Counted from the first letter of the stretch, positions 1 to 7,701 are shown. The stretch is DNA of 50,739 bases from Gemmatimonadota bacterium (GCA_018672475.1 JABHFS010000062.1:1-50739); one strand, 5' to 3'. Numbers and translations are program-made. Notes: a model not told the origin generated them from the letters alone.

Positions 1-1
1 A

Positions 2-91
2 ACTGGTGCGAGTGGTTATGTCGGAGGACGTTTGCGGCCTATCCTAGCGGCCAGCGGTCGTCGGTTGCGCTGTCTAGTGCGCAGCCCAGGA
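2..91 (+). pseudogene. N-terminal scrap of an NAD(P)-binding SDR/NmrA-like protein, in frame with the next gene
   Basis: Reading from base 2 the frame is open from the window edge and begins TGASGYVGGRL, then continues RRLRCLVRSPG. This is the classic start of an extended SDR/NmrA Rossmann fold: glycine-rich TGASGxVG loop, first helix, then the second strand ending in an Arg-rich cofactor-binding turn. The resemblance stops at about base 91, where the frame runs directly into the lipoprotein signal segment of the glucosaminidase gene. About 30 residues of dehydrogenase are therefore fused to an unrelated protein. It may be a recombination remnant or an assembly join near the end of a contig; the sequence alone cannot decide. 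Confidence 0.6.
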
Positions 92-1078
92 ATCCTTACC
101 GGCGTAGCCATTGGCCTGCTGAGCGTTGCTTGTGGGTCGACCGAAAACGAAGCCGACGGCCGATCGGCTCAAGCGGCGACGGCGATTGCCGAGTCAAAGC
201 CAGCGGGCAATCTATACTTTCCGAAAGACCTGAACTTCGTCGCCGTTTCGCTGGTGGATAGCGTTTCTTTGCGCTATCGATTACTGCTGACATCGGCCCC
301 GGATTCACTGGTTTTCGCACCCAGCGAAGCGCTTTTTGCAATAAGAGCTGATTCAGTGGCCGATTTGCAAAACATACACACTTATTCTTCAGAGAACGCT
401 GATTACAATGTAAGTGCGGCAAATATCCCCGCCGCTTTGCAGGCGCAGCCCGTCCGGCGCAAGAAGGCCCTTTTTTTCATCGCGTTAAAACCTATCGTCT
501 CGTTTCACAATTCGATTCTCGACGCTCGGCATCGACGCTTGGCGCGCTTGGCTGAGCAAGCCGAAGTAGCGGCGGTTGACGAGCAATTTATCGCCGATAT
601 GAGCAAATTGTATCGGCTCAAAGCTATGCCTACCCATCGCGACACGCTGCGCGAATTGCTCGTCAAGGTCGGACCGATTCCACTCTCCCTCGCTCTGGCC
701 CAGGCCGCGATCGAATCGGGTTGGGGCTCTTCGCGCTTTAGCCAGCAGGGCAATAACCTCTATGGGCAGCGAATTTGGTCGAAAAAAGCTGGAGGTATAG
801 TGGCGAAAGGCGCTAAGGATGCCCGTTTTCGCTTGGCCTCTTTCCCCACCATCGCCGCCAGTGTCCGCAGCTATATGCATAATTTAAATTCGCATCCGGC
901 CTATCAAACGCTGCGCAAAGAGCGGGCTTTACTTCGGCGGCAAGGAGAGGCAATAACCGGCGAAGCGCTAGCGGGGGGCCTTATGGCCTATTCGACACGC
1001 GGGGAAGATTATATCGACGATGTGCGGCAGATGATTCGGCACAACAATTTGCAGGACTTAGACACGCGGGTGGATTAA
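77..1078 (+). CDS. Glucosaminidase-domain (Bax-like) lipoprotein
   Basis: Predicted peptidoglycan-active exported lipoprotein of about 333 residues. The GTG at 77 gives a clean lipoprotein signal: short basic start, hydrophobic stretch, and a cysteine at residue 19 in LLSVACG. A TTG at 32 would instead start inside the dehydrogenase-like scrap. The C-terminal half from about residue 135 matches the Bax/FlgJ-type glucosaminidase fold: a helical lead-in, then LALAQAAIESGWGSSRF with probable catalytic Glu213, followed by NNLYGQR. Members cleave the glycan backbone of peptidoglycan or are related folds. The polysaccharide deacetylase gene starts at the base after the stop, so the two are probably co-transcribed and both act on cell-envelope glycans. 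No convincing ribosome-binding site precedes 77, so the true start is uncertain. Confidence 0.8.
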   Translation: MRSPGILTGVAIGLLSVACGSTENEADGRSAQAATAIAESKPAGNLYFPKDLNFVAVSLVDSVSLRYRLLLTSAPDSLVFAPSEALFAIRADSVADLQNIHTYSSENADYNVSAANIPAALQAQPVRRKKALFFIALKPIVSFHNSILDARHRRLARLAEQAEVAAVDEQFIADMSKLYRLKAMPTHRDTLRELLVKVGPIPLSLALAQAAIESGWGSSRFSQQGNNLYGQRIWSKKAGGIVAKGAKDARFRLASFPTIAASVRSYMHNLNSHPAYQTLRKERALLRRQGEAITGEALAGGLMAYSTRGEDYIDDVRQMIRHNNLQDLDTRVD

Positions 1079-2140
1079 ATGCGGAATATGTATCTGGTAT
1101 TTTTCATTTTGGTGCCCCTTGTTTTTGAGGCCCAAGCTGAACGACCCGGTTATGTCACGGTATTGCTTTATCATCGCTTCGATGAATCGCGTTATCCCAG
1201 TACCAATATTTCCTCGGATATGTTCCGCGAGCAACTTGAGTTTCTAAAACGCGAAGGTTATCGCGTCTTATCGATGCACGAATTTCGTCAGTTGTTGGCA
1301 ACGGGAAAGCCCTTTCCGCAAAAATCCGTATTGATCACCATCGACGATCCATATCGCTCGATTTACGAGCACGCCTTCCCCTTGCTCAAAGAATTTGCCT
1401 ATCCCTTTACACTTTTTGCCAATACCAGTCCGCTCTATAGCGAAAGCCCGGTCTATATGGATTGGGCGATGCTGGAAGAAATACGCGATTGGGGGGCGAC
1501 GATCGGCAACCATAGCCACTTTCACCCGCATATGGGACAGCCGGAAAAGGGACACACTCCAGAAGAATACGCGGTATGGGTGCGCAAGGACCTAAAGAGG
1601 GCGCAAAAGGCCTTTGTCGATCACGGCATTGATACGGATGTCTTGGCTTATCCGTTCGGCGAATACAATGAAACGGTGCTTGCCATTGCCAAGGAGTTGG
1701 GTTTCGAACTGATGTTCACGCAAGACGAGGGGGGGGTAGACGAGTTTAGCGATCACCAATTGATACCCAGGGTGGCGATCGTCGGGGCGAATATGAGTCT
1801 TGAACGTTTTACCTTCAAGCTGAATTTGGCCCCGCTACATGTGGCGGATGTTCAGCCCGAAGCGATCTCGCTGAACGTTAGTTCGCCGGAAAAATTAAGC
1901 CTGCGGCTTTTAGATCCGACGCGCTATCGACCGGGCATTATCAATATGTTCCTCTCTGAATGGGACCGGGTCGATGCGGTCTATGACGCGAAAACGGGTG
2001 TGTTGTCTTATCGTCCGGACCGGCCACTGACTCGGCCGATGAACCGTTTGATTGTCACGGCGAAGGAGCGCGAGGGGGGGCATTTCTCCATGTTTTCGCG
2101 GCTTTATTTTCGCCCATACCCTGAATGGGCCGAAGAGTGA
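1079..2140 (+). CDS. Polysaccharide deacetylase (CE4 / PgaB-like)
   Basis: Exported protein of 353 residues with a signal peptide ending around AQA20. The NodB/CE4 fold spans roughly residues 25-240: VTVLLYHRF at the start, the metal/catalytic pair in TIDDPY (Asp89, Asp90) and NHSHFHP (His145/His147/His149) for metal binding. CE4 enzymes remove N- or O-acetyl groups from polysaccharides such as PNAG, chitin or peptidoglycan; the opening resembles PgaB/IcaB types. The usual TFDDGY motif reads TIDDPY here, a proline in the glycine place. The C-terminal 100 residues look like an added beta domain. The start follows the upstream stop directly (TAA then ATG). The 3' end overlaps the convergent M48 gene by 37 bases. 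Confidence 0.85.
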   Translation: MRNMYLVFFILVPLVFEAQAERPGYVTVLLYHRFDESRYPSTNISSDMFREQLEFLKREGYRVLSMHEFRQLLATGKPFPQKSVLITIDDPYRSIYEHAFPLLKEFAYPFTLFANTSPLYSESPVYMDWAMLEEIRDWGATIGNHSHFHPHMGQPEKGHTPEEYAVWVRKDLKRAQKAFVDHGIDTDVLAYPFGEYNETVLAIAKELGFELMFTQDEGGVDEFSDHQLIPRVAIVGANMSLERFTFKLNLAPLHVADVQPEAISLNVSSPEKLSLRLLDPTRYRPGIINMFLSEWDRVDAVYDAKTGVLSYRPDRPLTRPMNRLIVTAKEREGGHFSMFSRLYFRPYPEWAEE

Positions 2141-2922
2141 GCGCGGCGCAGACCTGCCGTCGCCTGTAAAAAGCGTTTGCGGTGCCTTTCGCCCCCTTCG
2201 ACGCCATATTTGAGCATGAGCTTTTCGATGTGCTTGATCCGCTCGCCGGTGGGCGGGTGGCTGGCGAAGAGTTTTCCTAGGTCGCTCGACCGGCTGTTTT
2301 TCATCTGTTTTAATTTCGCAAAAAAATCGATTAATCCGCGCGGGTCGTAGTCGGCGGCGACGGTGTATTTGACGCCGTAGCGGTCGGCTTCGTTTTCGTC
2401 GTCGCGGCTAAAACGCGCGCCGCTGAGTTGGCCGGCGATCTGCCCGAGTTGCAATGGATCTTCACCTAAGGTGATGCCGACGAGCAGGTCCATGCCGAAT
2501 TGTGCGGCGAGTTGGTTGGCGGAATGGCGGCCGACGATATGGCCGATTTCGTGCGCGAGAATGCCGGCGATTTCGGCTTCGTCCTCGGCGATAAGCAAGA
2601 GGCCGCTGTAGACGTAGAGGAAACCTCCGGGTACGGCGAAGGCGTTTATTTGTTTGGGGTCGTCGATGACTTTGATGTTGTATTCAATGTTGGGGCGGTC
2701 TTGCAAGGCATTTTTTATAAGGGGAGTGGCGACGCGTTGGATGTAGGCTTGTAGGCGTCGGTCGGGGTGGATTTTTTCTTTGGCTTCAATCTCTGCTGCG
2801 AATTTTGTGCCGAGTTTCATTTCGGTTTCGTCGGTAATTAAGGCTTGCCCTAATTGCCGACGGACGTTGGCACAGCTTGTGAGGGTTGAGGTGAGGAGCA
2901 GGAGTGTTAGAAAGTAATTCAT
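2104..2922 (-). CDS. M48 family zinc metalloprotease lipoprotein (LoiP/BepA-like)
   Basis: 272 residues. The N-terminus is a lipoprotein signal with the modified cysteine at residue 17 (LTSCANV). The zinc site is HEIGH (His124, Glu125, His128), with the third ligand Glu178 in ENEAD, as in the M48B/M48C group. Family members act in the periplasm on misfolded outer-membrane proteins (BepA, LoiP). The region before the active site (NAFAVPGGFLYVYSGL) is typical of the group. No TPR tail as in BepA is present, so it is closer to LoiP/YcaL in size. It is transcribed alone, converging on the deacetylase gene with overlapping ends. Specific substrate is not inferable. Confidence 0.9.
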   Translation of the reverse strand: MNYFLTLLLLTSTLTSCANVRRQLGQALITDETEMKLGTKFAAEIEAKEKIHPDRRLQAYIQRVATPLIKNALQDRPNIEYNIKVIDDPKQINAFAVPGGFLYVYSGLLLIAEDEAEIAGILAHEIGHIVGRHSANQLAAQFGMDLLVGITLGEDPLQLGQIAGQLSGARFSRDDENEADRYGVKYTVAADYDPRGLIDFFAKLKQMKNSRSSDLGKLFASHPPTGERIKHIEKLMLKYGVEGGERHRKRFLQATAGLRRAHSSAHSGYGRK

Positions 2923-2959
2923 ATTGTCATTTCATTTATTGTGGGTGATGTTGCACAAC

Positions 2960-3034
2960 GGCCACCGGGGATACCTTGTCGCTCATTCTCGTCGGCCATC
3001 CCTGGCCTGCTCCGTATGGCGGTGCCGGTGGCCT
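2960..3034. repeat. Intergenic inverted repeat with nested hairpin
   Basis: Between the M48 and SDR genes, a 9-base arm GGCCACCGG (2960-2968) is matched by its complement CCGGTGGCC (3026-3034). Inside lie a short perfect hairpin GGCCA-tccc-TGGCC and further complementary GCCAT/ATGGC arms. There is no T-run next to it, so it is not a standard terminator. It could be a dispersed palindromic element or an RNA structure in the leader of the M48 gene, which is transcribed away from it. Only this one copy is visible in the window. Confidence 0.35.
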
Positions 3035-3106
3035 ACCAGTGATGCCGGTGATTTTGATTAATAAGGTACAGTAATATAGAGGTGGTAAAAGTAGAAAAAT
3101 AAAAAA

Positions 3107-3823
3107 CTATTGTTTCCCCTCTTTATTCCGTCTTGACGTTCGCACCTTCTTTTGCGGCGACAGGTTAATCTCATCAATCACTGTCCCGTCTCGCGCCATC
3201 AATGCCTGCGTGATAACCTCAGCTACATCTTCCGGTAGAATATAATTGTCCGCATCGTCGCCAGGTTGGAAATCCAATTCATCGAAGAACGGGGATTGCA
3301 CCATGCCGGGGTTGATCAGGGTTACACGCAAGCCAGAGCGAGCGGTTTCAGCGCGTAGGGCTTGTGCAAAGCCGCGTAGGGCAAATTTGGCGGCGCAGTA
3401 GAGACTGCCTTTTTGTGTGCCGGTAAGGGCGGCTTCGGATCCGGTGAAGATTAGGTGCCCATGGCGGGCTCTTTTCATCTGAGGCACGAAGGCGCGGGCG
3501 ACGAAGGTGTGGCTGGTGAAGTTGAGATCGGTTAGGGCGCGGATCTGCTCGTAGGAGAATTGCTCGAGGTCGCCGAATTGGCCACGACCAGCGTTGAGGA
3601 CTAAGGCGTCGAGGTCAGGGTAGTGGACGGTTAACTCTTTTAAGCGTGCGGGTAGCTTGTCGAGGTCGGCAAGGTCGATGGAATGGGTAATGAAATTTTT
3701 GTCGCTGCAGGGGAATTTGTCGAAATCGCGGGCTAGGCCAATGACTTGATGGCCGTCGGCGAGCAGTTTTTCGCTAGTGGCGCGGCCGATGCCTGAACTG
3801 GCGCCGGTGATGAGAACGCGCAT
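3107..3823 (-). CDS. Short-chain dehydrogenase/reductase
   Basis: 238 residues, a classical SDR. It has TGASSGIG (residues 6-13) for cofactor binding, NAG at about 77-79, a catalytic Ser129, and the Tyr142-x3-Lys146 pair in LYCAAK. The C-terminal strand region NPGMVQSPFF is typical. The sequence after the first strand, GLARD, has Arg near the adenosine-ribose pocket and hints at NADP. Third gene of a minus-strand operon; its start lies 3 bases after the stop of the SPL-like gene, so co-translation is likely. The substrate is unknown; the company of a photolesion-lyase-like enzyme and a nucleoside phosphorylase-like protein makes a nucleoside or lesion-derived substrate conceivable, but this is only inference. 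Confidence 0.9.
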   Translation of the reverse strand: MRVLITGASSGIGRATSEKLLADGHQVIGLARDFDKFPCSDKNFITHSIDLADLDKLPARLKELTVHYPDLDALVLNAGRGQFGDLEQFSYEQIRALTDLNFTSHTFVARAFVPQMKRARHGHLIFTGSEAALTGTQKGSLYCAAKFALRGFAQALRAETARSGLRVTLINPGMVQSPFFDELDFQPGDDADNYILPEDVAEVITQALMARDGTVIDEINLSPQKKVRTSRRNKEGKQ

Positions 3824-3826
3824 GGC

Positions 3827-4837
3827 TTAGACCTTTATAAGTGTAGTTGAGGGGCAGGGGAAGAATTTTTCGTCGGGGATATACTTGAGCAATTCTGTTG
3901 CGCAGAAATCGTGTAACTGGCGAGCTAGGTCGGAATGGTAGGAGACCATGCCGTCTTTTTCTTGTAAGCCGTAGGCGAGTAGCTTTTCGTCCGGGTAGAG
4001 CTTGTGCATGGTTTTGTAGACCTCGCGCGGCAGGCGAAACTGGCCGAGGCTGACCGAGTGCAGATTTTTGATTTCTACCGTAGAGAACACTTGCGCGAAT
4101 AGGTCGCGGTAACGCGTCTGGTAATCGCGGTCGTAGATCAGCGGGTCGAAGCGCAGGCCTATGGGCCAACCGCGCTGCTGTAAGGCGGCAATGGCTTCGA
4201 GGCGCCGAGAGACTGGTGGGGCGCCCGCTTCGAATTCAGATGCGAGTGCCGGAGGTGTCATGCTGAAGGCTACGACGCAATTGCTTAAGGATTGTGTTGT
4301 TAGCAGGCTTTTGGTGCGGATGCTTTTAGTGCGCAACTCGAAATAGGCTTGTTGGTGCTCGGCGAAGAAGGGTAGGAATTCTGCTGTAAAGTTGGTGATG
4401 CCTTCCATCGCCAGGCTGTCGCAATCATAGCCGGAAAAGAAATAAGGAGTCGTCGTATTGAATGATTTTATGGTATCGGAGATATCTTGTTGGAAGTCTT
4501 CGTAATTGACGAAGAGCACCATGTGGGCTGAGCGATACATGCCTTGCAAAAAACAGTAGCGGCAGTCGTAGAGGCAGTTGAGCATGTGCGAGAAATAATA
4601 ATTGTCTTCGCTGCCGATGCCATAACCTGCTGGAGCGGGCAACACGCGATTGCCGGCCTTGTGGGCGAGGATCAATGCGGGGCGTTTTTTTTGCAGGCGG
4701 AAATTCTGCGCGGCGCGATTGAAGATTTCGCCATAGCGAGCGCAGGGCACGAGTTGGGCGGCCGGGTAGCGTTCTATTATGGATTGAGTGCGAGTATGCT
4801 CGATAATCTCTTCTTCGGCGTAAATGAAATCAAACAT
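3827..4837 (-). CDS. Spore photoproduct lyase-like radical SAM protein
   Basis: 336 residues. The [4Fe-4S] radical SAM motif is CLYDCRYC (Cys88, Cys92, Cys95), in the Cx3CxYC arrangement typical of the SPL family, followed by LQG. Cys139 in GYDCDSLA lies 44 residues after Cys95, where Bacillus SPL carries its hydrogen-donor cysteine (Cys141). The downstream block with GLRFDPLIYDRDY is also SPL-like. The tyrosine that follows the third cluster cysteine in spore-former enzymes is Phe96 here, while the preceding Tyr94 is kept. SPL reverts the spore-DNA thymine dimer; homologues in non-sporulating bacteria have no settled role. Operon position: 3 bases after the phosphorylase-like gene, 3 bases before the SDR. 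Fold assignment is firm; lesion specificity is inferred. Confidence 0.85.
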   Translation of the reverse strand: MFDFIYAEEEIIEHTRTQSIIERYPAAQLVPCARYGEIFNRAAQNFRLQKKRPALILAHKAGNRVLPAPAGYGIGSEDNYYFSHMLNCLYDCRYCFLQGMYRSAHMVLFVNYEDFQQDISDTIKSFNTTTPYFFSGYDCDSLAMEGITNFTAEFLPFFAEHQQAYFELRTKSIRTKSLLTTQSLSNCVVAFSMTPPALASEFEAGAPPVSRRLEAIAALQQRGWPIGLRFDPLIYDRDYQTRYRDLFAQVFSTVEIKNLHSVSLGQFRLPREVYKTMHKLYPDEKLLAYGLQEKDGMVSYHSDLARQLHDFCATELLKYIPDEKFFPCPSTTLIKV

Positions 4838-4840
4838 GGT

Positions 4841-5659
4841 CTAAGGCGCTTCAGTTAAGGTTAAATCTGCTTGCAAAAGTTGCTGTTCGAGATGGTGCAA
4901 AACCTCTTTGCTCTTCTTGAAATTCAGTAGGTCCTCGTCTACAATGTCTCGCGTAGGCATAAGCGTCTGCCAGCGTTGCAGCAGGCCGCGCAACTGATGC
5001 TGTTGTGTTACGGTAAAATGCCAGCGTCCACTAATGTCGTTATAACTGGTTGGAGTCGCTTGTAATTCAGCAAGCTGTTGGCTCAAGTCTTGCAATGTCG
5101 CGGCGACTTGACCGATGCATTCGAGCTGGCTTTCGACTAATCCTGCGACTTTTTTTAAGTCAAAATTTCCGATCGGGTTTTGCGGATTGTCGGAGATGAT
5201 CTTCAGGCAATGCACTAATTCGCCGCTGGTAAAGCGCTGAGCTGTCTCGAAGACTGCACTCGCTTCCATGTCGTAAGCGCAGTCTGTCGCGTAGGCGCTT
5301 TCAGCTTGATCTACAGTATATAGCGGGGATGTGGGACAGGCCGGTGCAGCAGTAAATATCGGATAAAATGTCTTGTCATTGGTCGTATCGGTAATTTTGT
5401 GTGCGAGTAGCGCTGAGCCGACTTCTTTATTCGCATGTCCCGCGATACCAACATTGAGCCAGGCTGCCGGTGAATTGTCTAATAAAGCGCATTGGTAGGC
5501 GACGGCTCCGGCGGCAGCGACCTTGCCGATGCCCGAGACGATCAGGCGCAGTCCGTTGCCGGTATAGAGCCGGAAAGCATGGCCTTGAATCGCTTGTAGC
5601 TTATAGTGGGCGATGAGGGGGCGGGCTTCGGCCTGGAGGGCGGTGACTAGGCATAACAT
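4841..5659 (-). CDS. Nucleoside phosphorylase / MTA-SAH-nucleosidase-like protein
   Basis: 272 residues. The N-terminal ~170 residues match the PNP/UDP phosphorylase family 1 fold: ALQAEARPL at the N-terminus, VSGIGKVAAAGA and LNVGIAG for the phosphate/ribose side, YDMEASAVFE as the base/ribose-binding hallmark and IISDN near its end. The segment between 95 and 125 is shorter than in Pfs. The last ~90 residues form an added helical tail rich in Leu and Gln with no family I recognise. It is first in a three-gene minus-strand operon with the SPL-like and SDR genes. Possible reactions include cleavage of methylthioadenosine, S-adenosylhomocysteine or 5'-deoxyadenosine (the by-product of radical SAM chemistry). 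The last would fit its neighbour, but that is inference. Confidence 0.8.
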   Translation of the reverse strand: MLCLVTALQAEARPLIAHYKLQAIQGHAFRLYTGNGLRLIVSGIGKVAAAGAVAYQCALLDNSPAAWLNVGIAGHANKEVGSALLAHKITDTTNDKTFYPIFTAAPACPTSPLYTVDQAESAYATDCAYDMEASAVFETAQRFTSGELVHCLKIISDNPQNPIGNFDLKKVAGLVESQLECIGQVAATLQDLSQQLAELQATPTSYNDISGRWHFTVTQQHQLRGLLQRWQTLMPTRDIVDEDLLNFKKSKEVLHHLEQQLLQADLTLTEAP

Positions 5660-5700
5660 AGGGACTAATATATTGGCAACTGGGGCATCTTCAAACCCTG

Positions 5701-5729
5701 TTGACCCTACCAGGCGAACTTTCTAAGTT
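5701..5729 (+). promoter_or_regulatory. Putative sigma70-type promoter before the dapF-like gene
   Basis: TTGACC at 5701-5706 and TAAGTT at 5724-5729 are separated by 17 bases in the 96-base divergent gap between the phosphorylase-like gene (minus) and the dapF-like gene (plus). The -35 is a five-of-six match, the -10 weaker. A good ribosome-binding site (AAGGAG, about 5740) follows before the ATG at 5756. This would drive the head of the long plus-strand gene string. Confidence 0.35.
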
Positions 5730-5755
5730 CTGGAAGAGCAAGGAGAAAGCATACT

Positions 5756-6625
5756 ATGAAGAATGGTTTTTTTAAGGGGCACGGCCTGGGCAACGATTAT
5801 ATCACCGTCGACCCGAAAGAGTTGAGTTTTAAGTTGTCGCCGGGCAATATTCGCAAGGTCTGCGACCGCAACTGGGGTGTGGGCAGTGATGGGATTCTGG
5901 CGTTGGAAAAGTCAAAGAAGGCAGACTTTGGTCTGCGGATCTATAATCCGGACGGCAGCGAGGCGGAGAAATCGGGCAATGGACTGCGTATCTTTGCCCG
6001 GTATCTGCACGCTACGCGCCAGGTGCGCAAAAAGAATTTCACCGTCGATACCAAGGGCGGCCTCGTCAGTATTGCACTGCATGTAGACGGGCACGGCGAG
6101 GCTAGTGCGGCGACGGTTGAGATGGGCAAGGCGACCTTTGTTCCGAAGGCTTTACCTTGCACGCTCAAGGCCAAAGAGTTGGTAGAGCAGACGATTAAGG
6201 TCGGTGGTAAGAAGTATAAGTTTACCGGCGTCAGCGTCGGCAATCCGCACTGCATTATTTTTAAGGACAAGGGCGAGGAGTGGACGCGCGAGGAGCTATT
6301 GGTCTTGGGGCCGGAGTTGGAGAACCATCCGCTCTTTCCCCGGCGCATCAATGTGCAATTGGCCGTGCCGCTCGGACCGCAATCGATCTATATTCTGATC
6401 TGGGAGCGGGGTGCGGGTGAAACGCAGGCTTCGGGCTCGTCGTCGTGTGCGGCAGCCAGCGCGGCGGTGCGTTTGGGGTTGGTCAAAAGCCCGGTTACGG
6501 TAAAGGCTCCGGGCGGCACCTTGCACATCGATATTGACGAAGATTACGATCTGACGATGCAGGGACCGGTGCAAGAGGTAGCGCGCGGAACCTTTAGTCC
6601 GTCATTTCTGCGCACTTTGCGCTAA
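5756..6625 (+). CDS. DapF-fold protein with both catalytic cysteines replaced by serine
   Basis: 289 residues with the full diaminopimelate epimerase architecture: FFKGHGLGNDYI at the start, NPDGSEAEKSGNGLR in the first half, VSVGNPHCIIF in the middle, and WERGAGETQASGSSSC in the second half. Known DapF enzymes use a two-cysteine acid/base pair: E. coli Cys73 in CGNG and Cys217 in ACGSGAC. Here the aligned residues are Ser73 and Ser226. All the other binding residues (Asn, Glu, Arg, GNP) are kept, so the fold and a carboxylate/amino-acid ligand are probable, but classical DAP racemisation is doubtful. From memory, a Ser/Ser branch is often annotated dapF in other phyla. It starts a plus-strand gene string and is followed 2 bases later by the SprT-like gene. 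Confidence 0.85.
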   Translation: MKNGFFKGHGLGNDYITVDPKELSFKLSPGNIRKVCDRNWGVGSDGILALEKSKKADFGLRIYNPDGSEAEKSGNGLRIFARYLHATRQVRKKNFTVDTKGGLVSIALHVDGHGEASAATVEMGKATFVPKALPCTLKAKELVEQTIKVGGKKYKFTGVSVGNPHCIIFKDKGEEWTREELLVLGPELENHPLFPRRINVQLAVPLGPQSIYILIWERGAGETQASGSSSCAAASAAVRLGLVKSPVTVKAPGGTLHIDIDEDYDLTMQGPVQEVARGTFSPSFLRTLR

Positions 6626-6627
6626 CG

Positions 6628-7701
6628 ATGACCGAGCCGAGGGGCGAGTCCGACTTGCACCGGGCTTGGGGCCGCAAGTTATACCGGTGGTGGCACCACT
6701 ATAACGAGGAATACCTCGACGGTGTTTTGCGTGTGCCGCTTATTGAATTGGGTGGCGGTGGTGAGGTATTAGGTAGTTGGAATATTTCCAGGCGCTTGTT
6801 GCGCATCGCTGAAGAACATATAGTAACGGATCCGTGGCTCTGTGTTATGGAGACCTTGAGACACGAGATGGCGCACCAATACGCCCATGAGGTGCTCAAG
6901 GCCGTTGGCGAGACCCCGCACGGCCCGGCTTTTCGTCGATCTTGCGAAAAGCTGCGCTGTACGCCAGCGGCCAGGGCCAAGGCCGAGGACGAACACGGGA
7001 AATCGGCTGAGGATCATTTGCTGCAAAGATTGCAAAAGGTGCTCTCGCTGACCGATAGCCCAAACGAACATGAGGCCGAAACGGCAGTTAAAAAAGCACG
7101 GCGACTGTTGCTCAAATACAATATCGACGCAGTGCAGATCAATCGGGAACGGGCCTTTGGCCATCGTTGCCTTGGATCCATTAAGGGCCGCCGTGCGTCC
7201 TACGAGTTGTGGCTGGCGTTGATCTTGCAGGAATTTTTCTTTGTCGAGACCTTGTGGGTGCCTACCTACAGGGCAAGGGAGGATAAGCCGGGCACGGTGC
7301 TGGAGATTTACGGCACTCCCGCCAGTTTAGATATGGCCGAATATGTCTATGCCTTTCTGCGCGGGTTATTAGAGCGGCTGTGGTCGGACTACAGGGTCGC
7401 ACATGCCTTGCCCGGCAATCGCGAACGCCAACGCTATTACGGCGGTGTTTTGGAAGGTTTTCACCACAAACTGTCCGAGCAAGAACAGCAAATCGTCACG
7501 GACAGGGCTCTTGTCTGGAAAGGCGACAGTCAGCTCAAAACCTATTACCGCTATATCAACCCCAGGGTCCAGACCCGCTATGGTTCAGGGGTGGCCGAAA
7601 GCGCGGCTTATCGCGACGGCTTGGCCGAAGGTCATAAGGTGCATATCCATCGGCCGGTCGAGTCGGCGGCGGGCTTTGGGGGGTATCTCAAAGGTGCGTA
7701 A
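6628..7701 (+). CDS. SprT-like zinc metalloprotease-type protein with DUF2786
   Basis: 357 residues. The N-terminal SprT-like domain carries the zinc site HEMAH (His79, Glu80, His83) after a typical WNISRRLLRI segment, with a following GPAFRRSCEKL helix. From about residue 129 to 170 there is a DUF2786 helical domain: LLQRLQKVLSLTDSP, then the EHEAETAVKKAR helix and LLLKYNID. The remaining C-terminal half is the region that usually accompanies DUF2786. SprT/Spartan relatives act on DNA-protein crosslinks; DUF2786 proteins are of unknown role. The start is 2 bases after the dapF-like stop, and the 3' end overlaps the next gene by 8 bases, so it sits inside an operon. The protease activity is inferred from the HExxH motif alone. 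Confidence 0.8.
   Translation: MTEPRGESDLHRAWGRKLYRWWHHYNEEYLDGVLRVPLIELGGGGEVLGSWNISRRLLRIAEEHIVTDPWLCVMETLRHEMAHQYAHEVLKAVGETPHGPAFRRSCEKLRCTPAARAKAEDEHGKSAEDHLLQRLQKVLSLTDSPNEHEAETAVKKARRLLLKYNIDAVQINRERAFGHRCLGSIKGRRASYELWLALILQEFFFVETLWVPTYRAREDKPGTVLEIYGTPASLDMAEYVYAFLRGLLERLWSDYRVAHALPGNRERQRYYGGVLEGFHHKLSEQEQQIVTDRALVWKGDSQLKTYYRYINPRVQTRYGSGVAESAAYRDGLAEGHKVHIHRPVESAAGFGGYLKGA

Noticed and set aside
1..76. Calling the TTG at 32 as the natural start of the glucosaminidase
   Set aside because: The region before base 91 reads as a dehydrogenase Rossmann start, which would bury the lipoprotein signal; the GTG at 77 gives a normal signal peptide.
3774..4169. A 131-codon open frame on the minus strand over the SPL-like and SDR genes
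   Set aside because: It lies in a different frame inside two well-recognised genes and shows a composition typical of an antiphase shadow.
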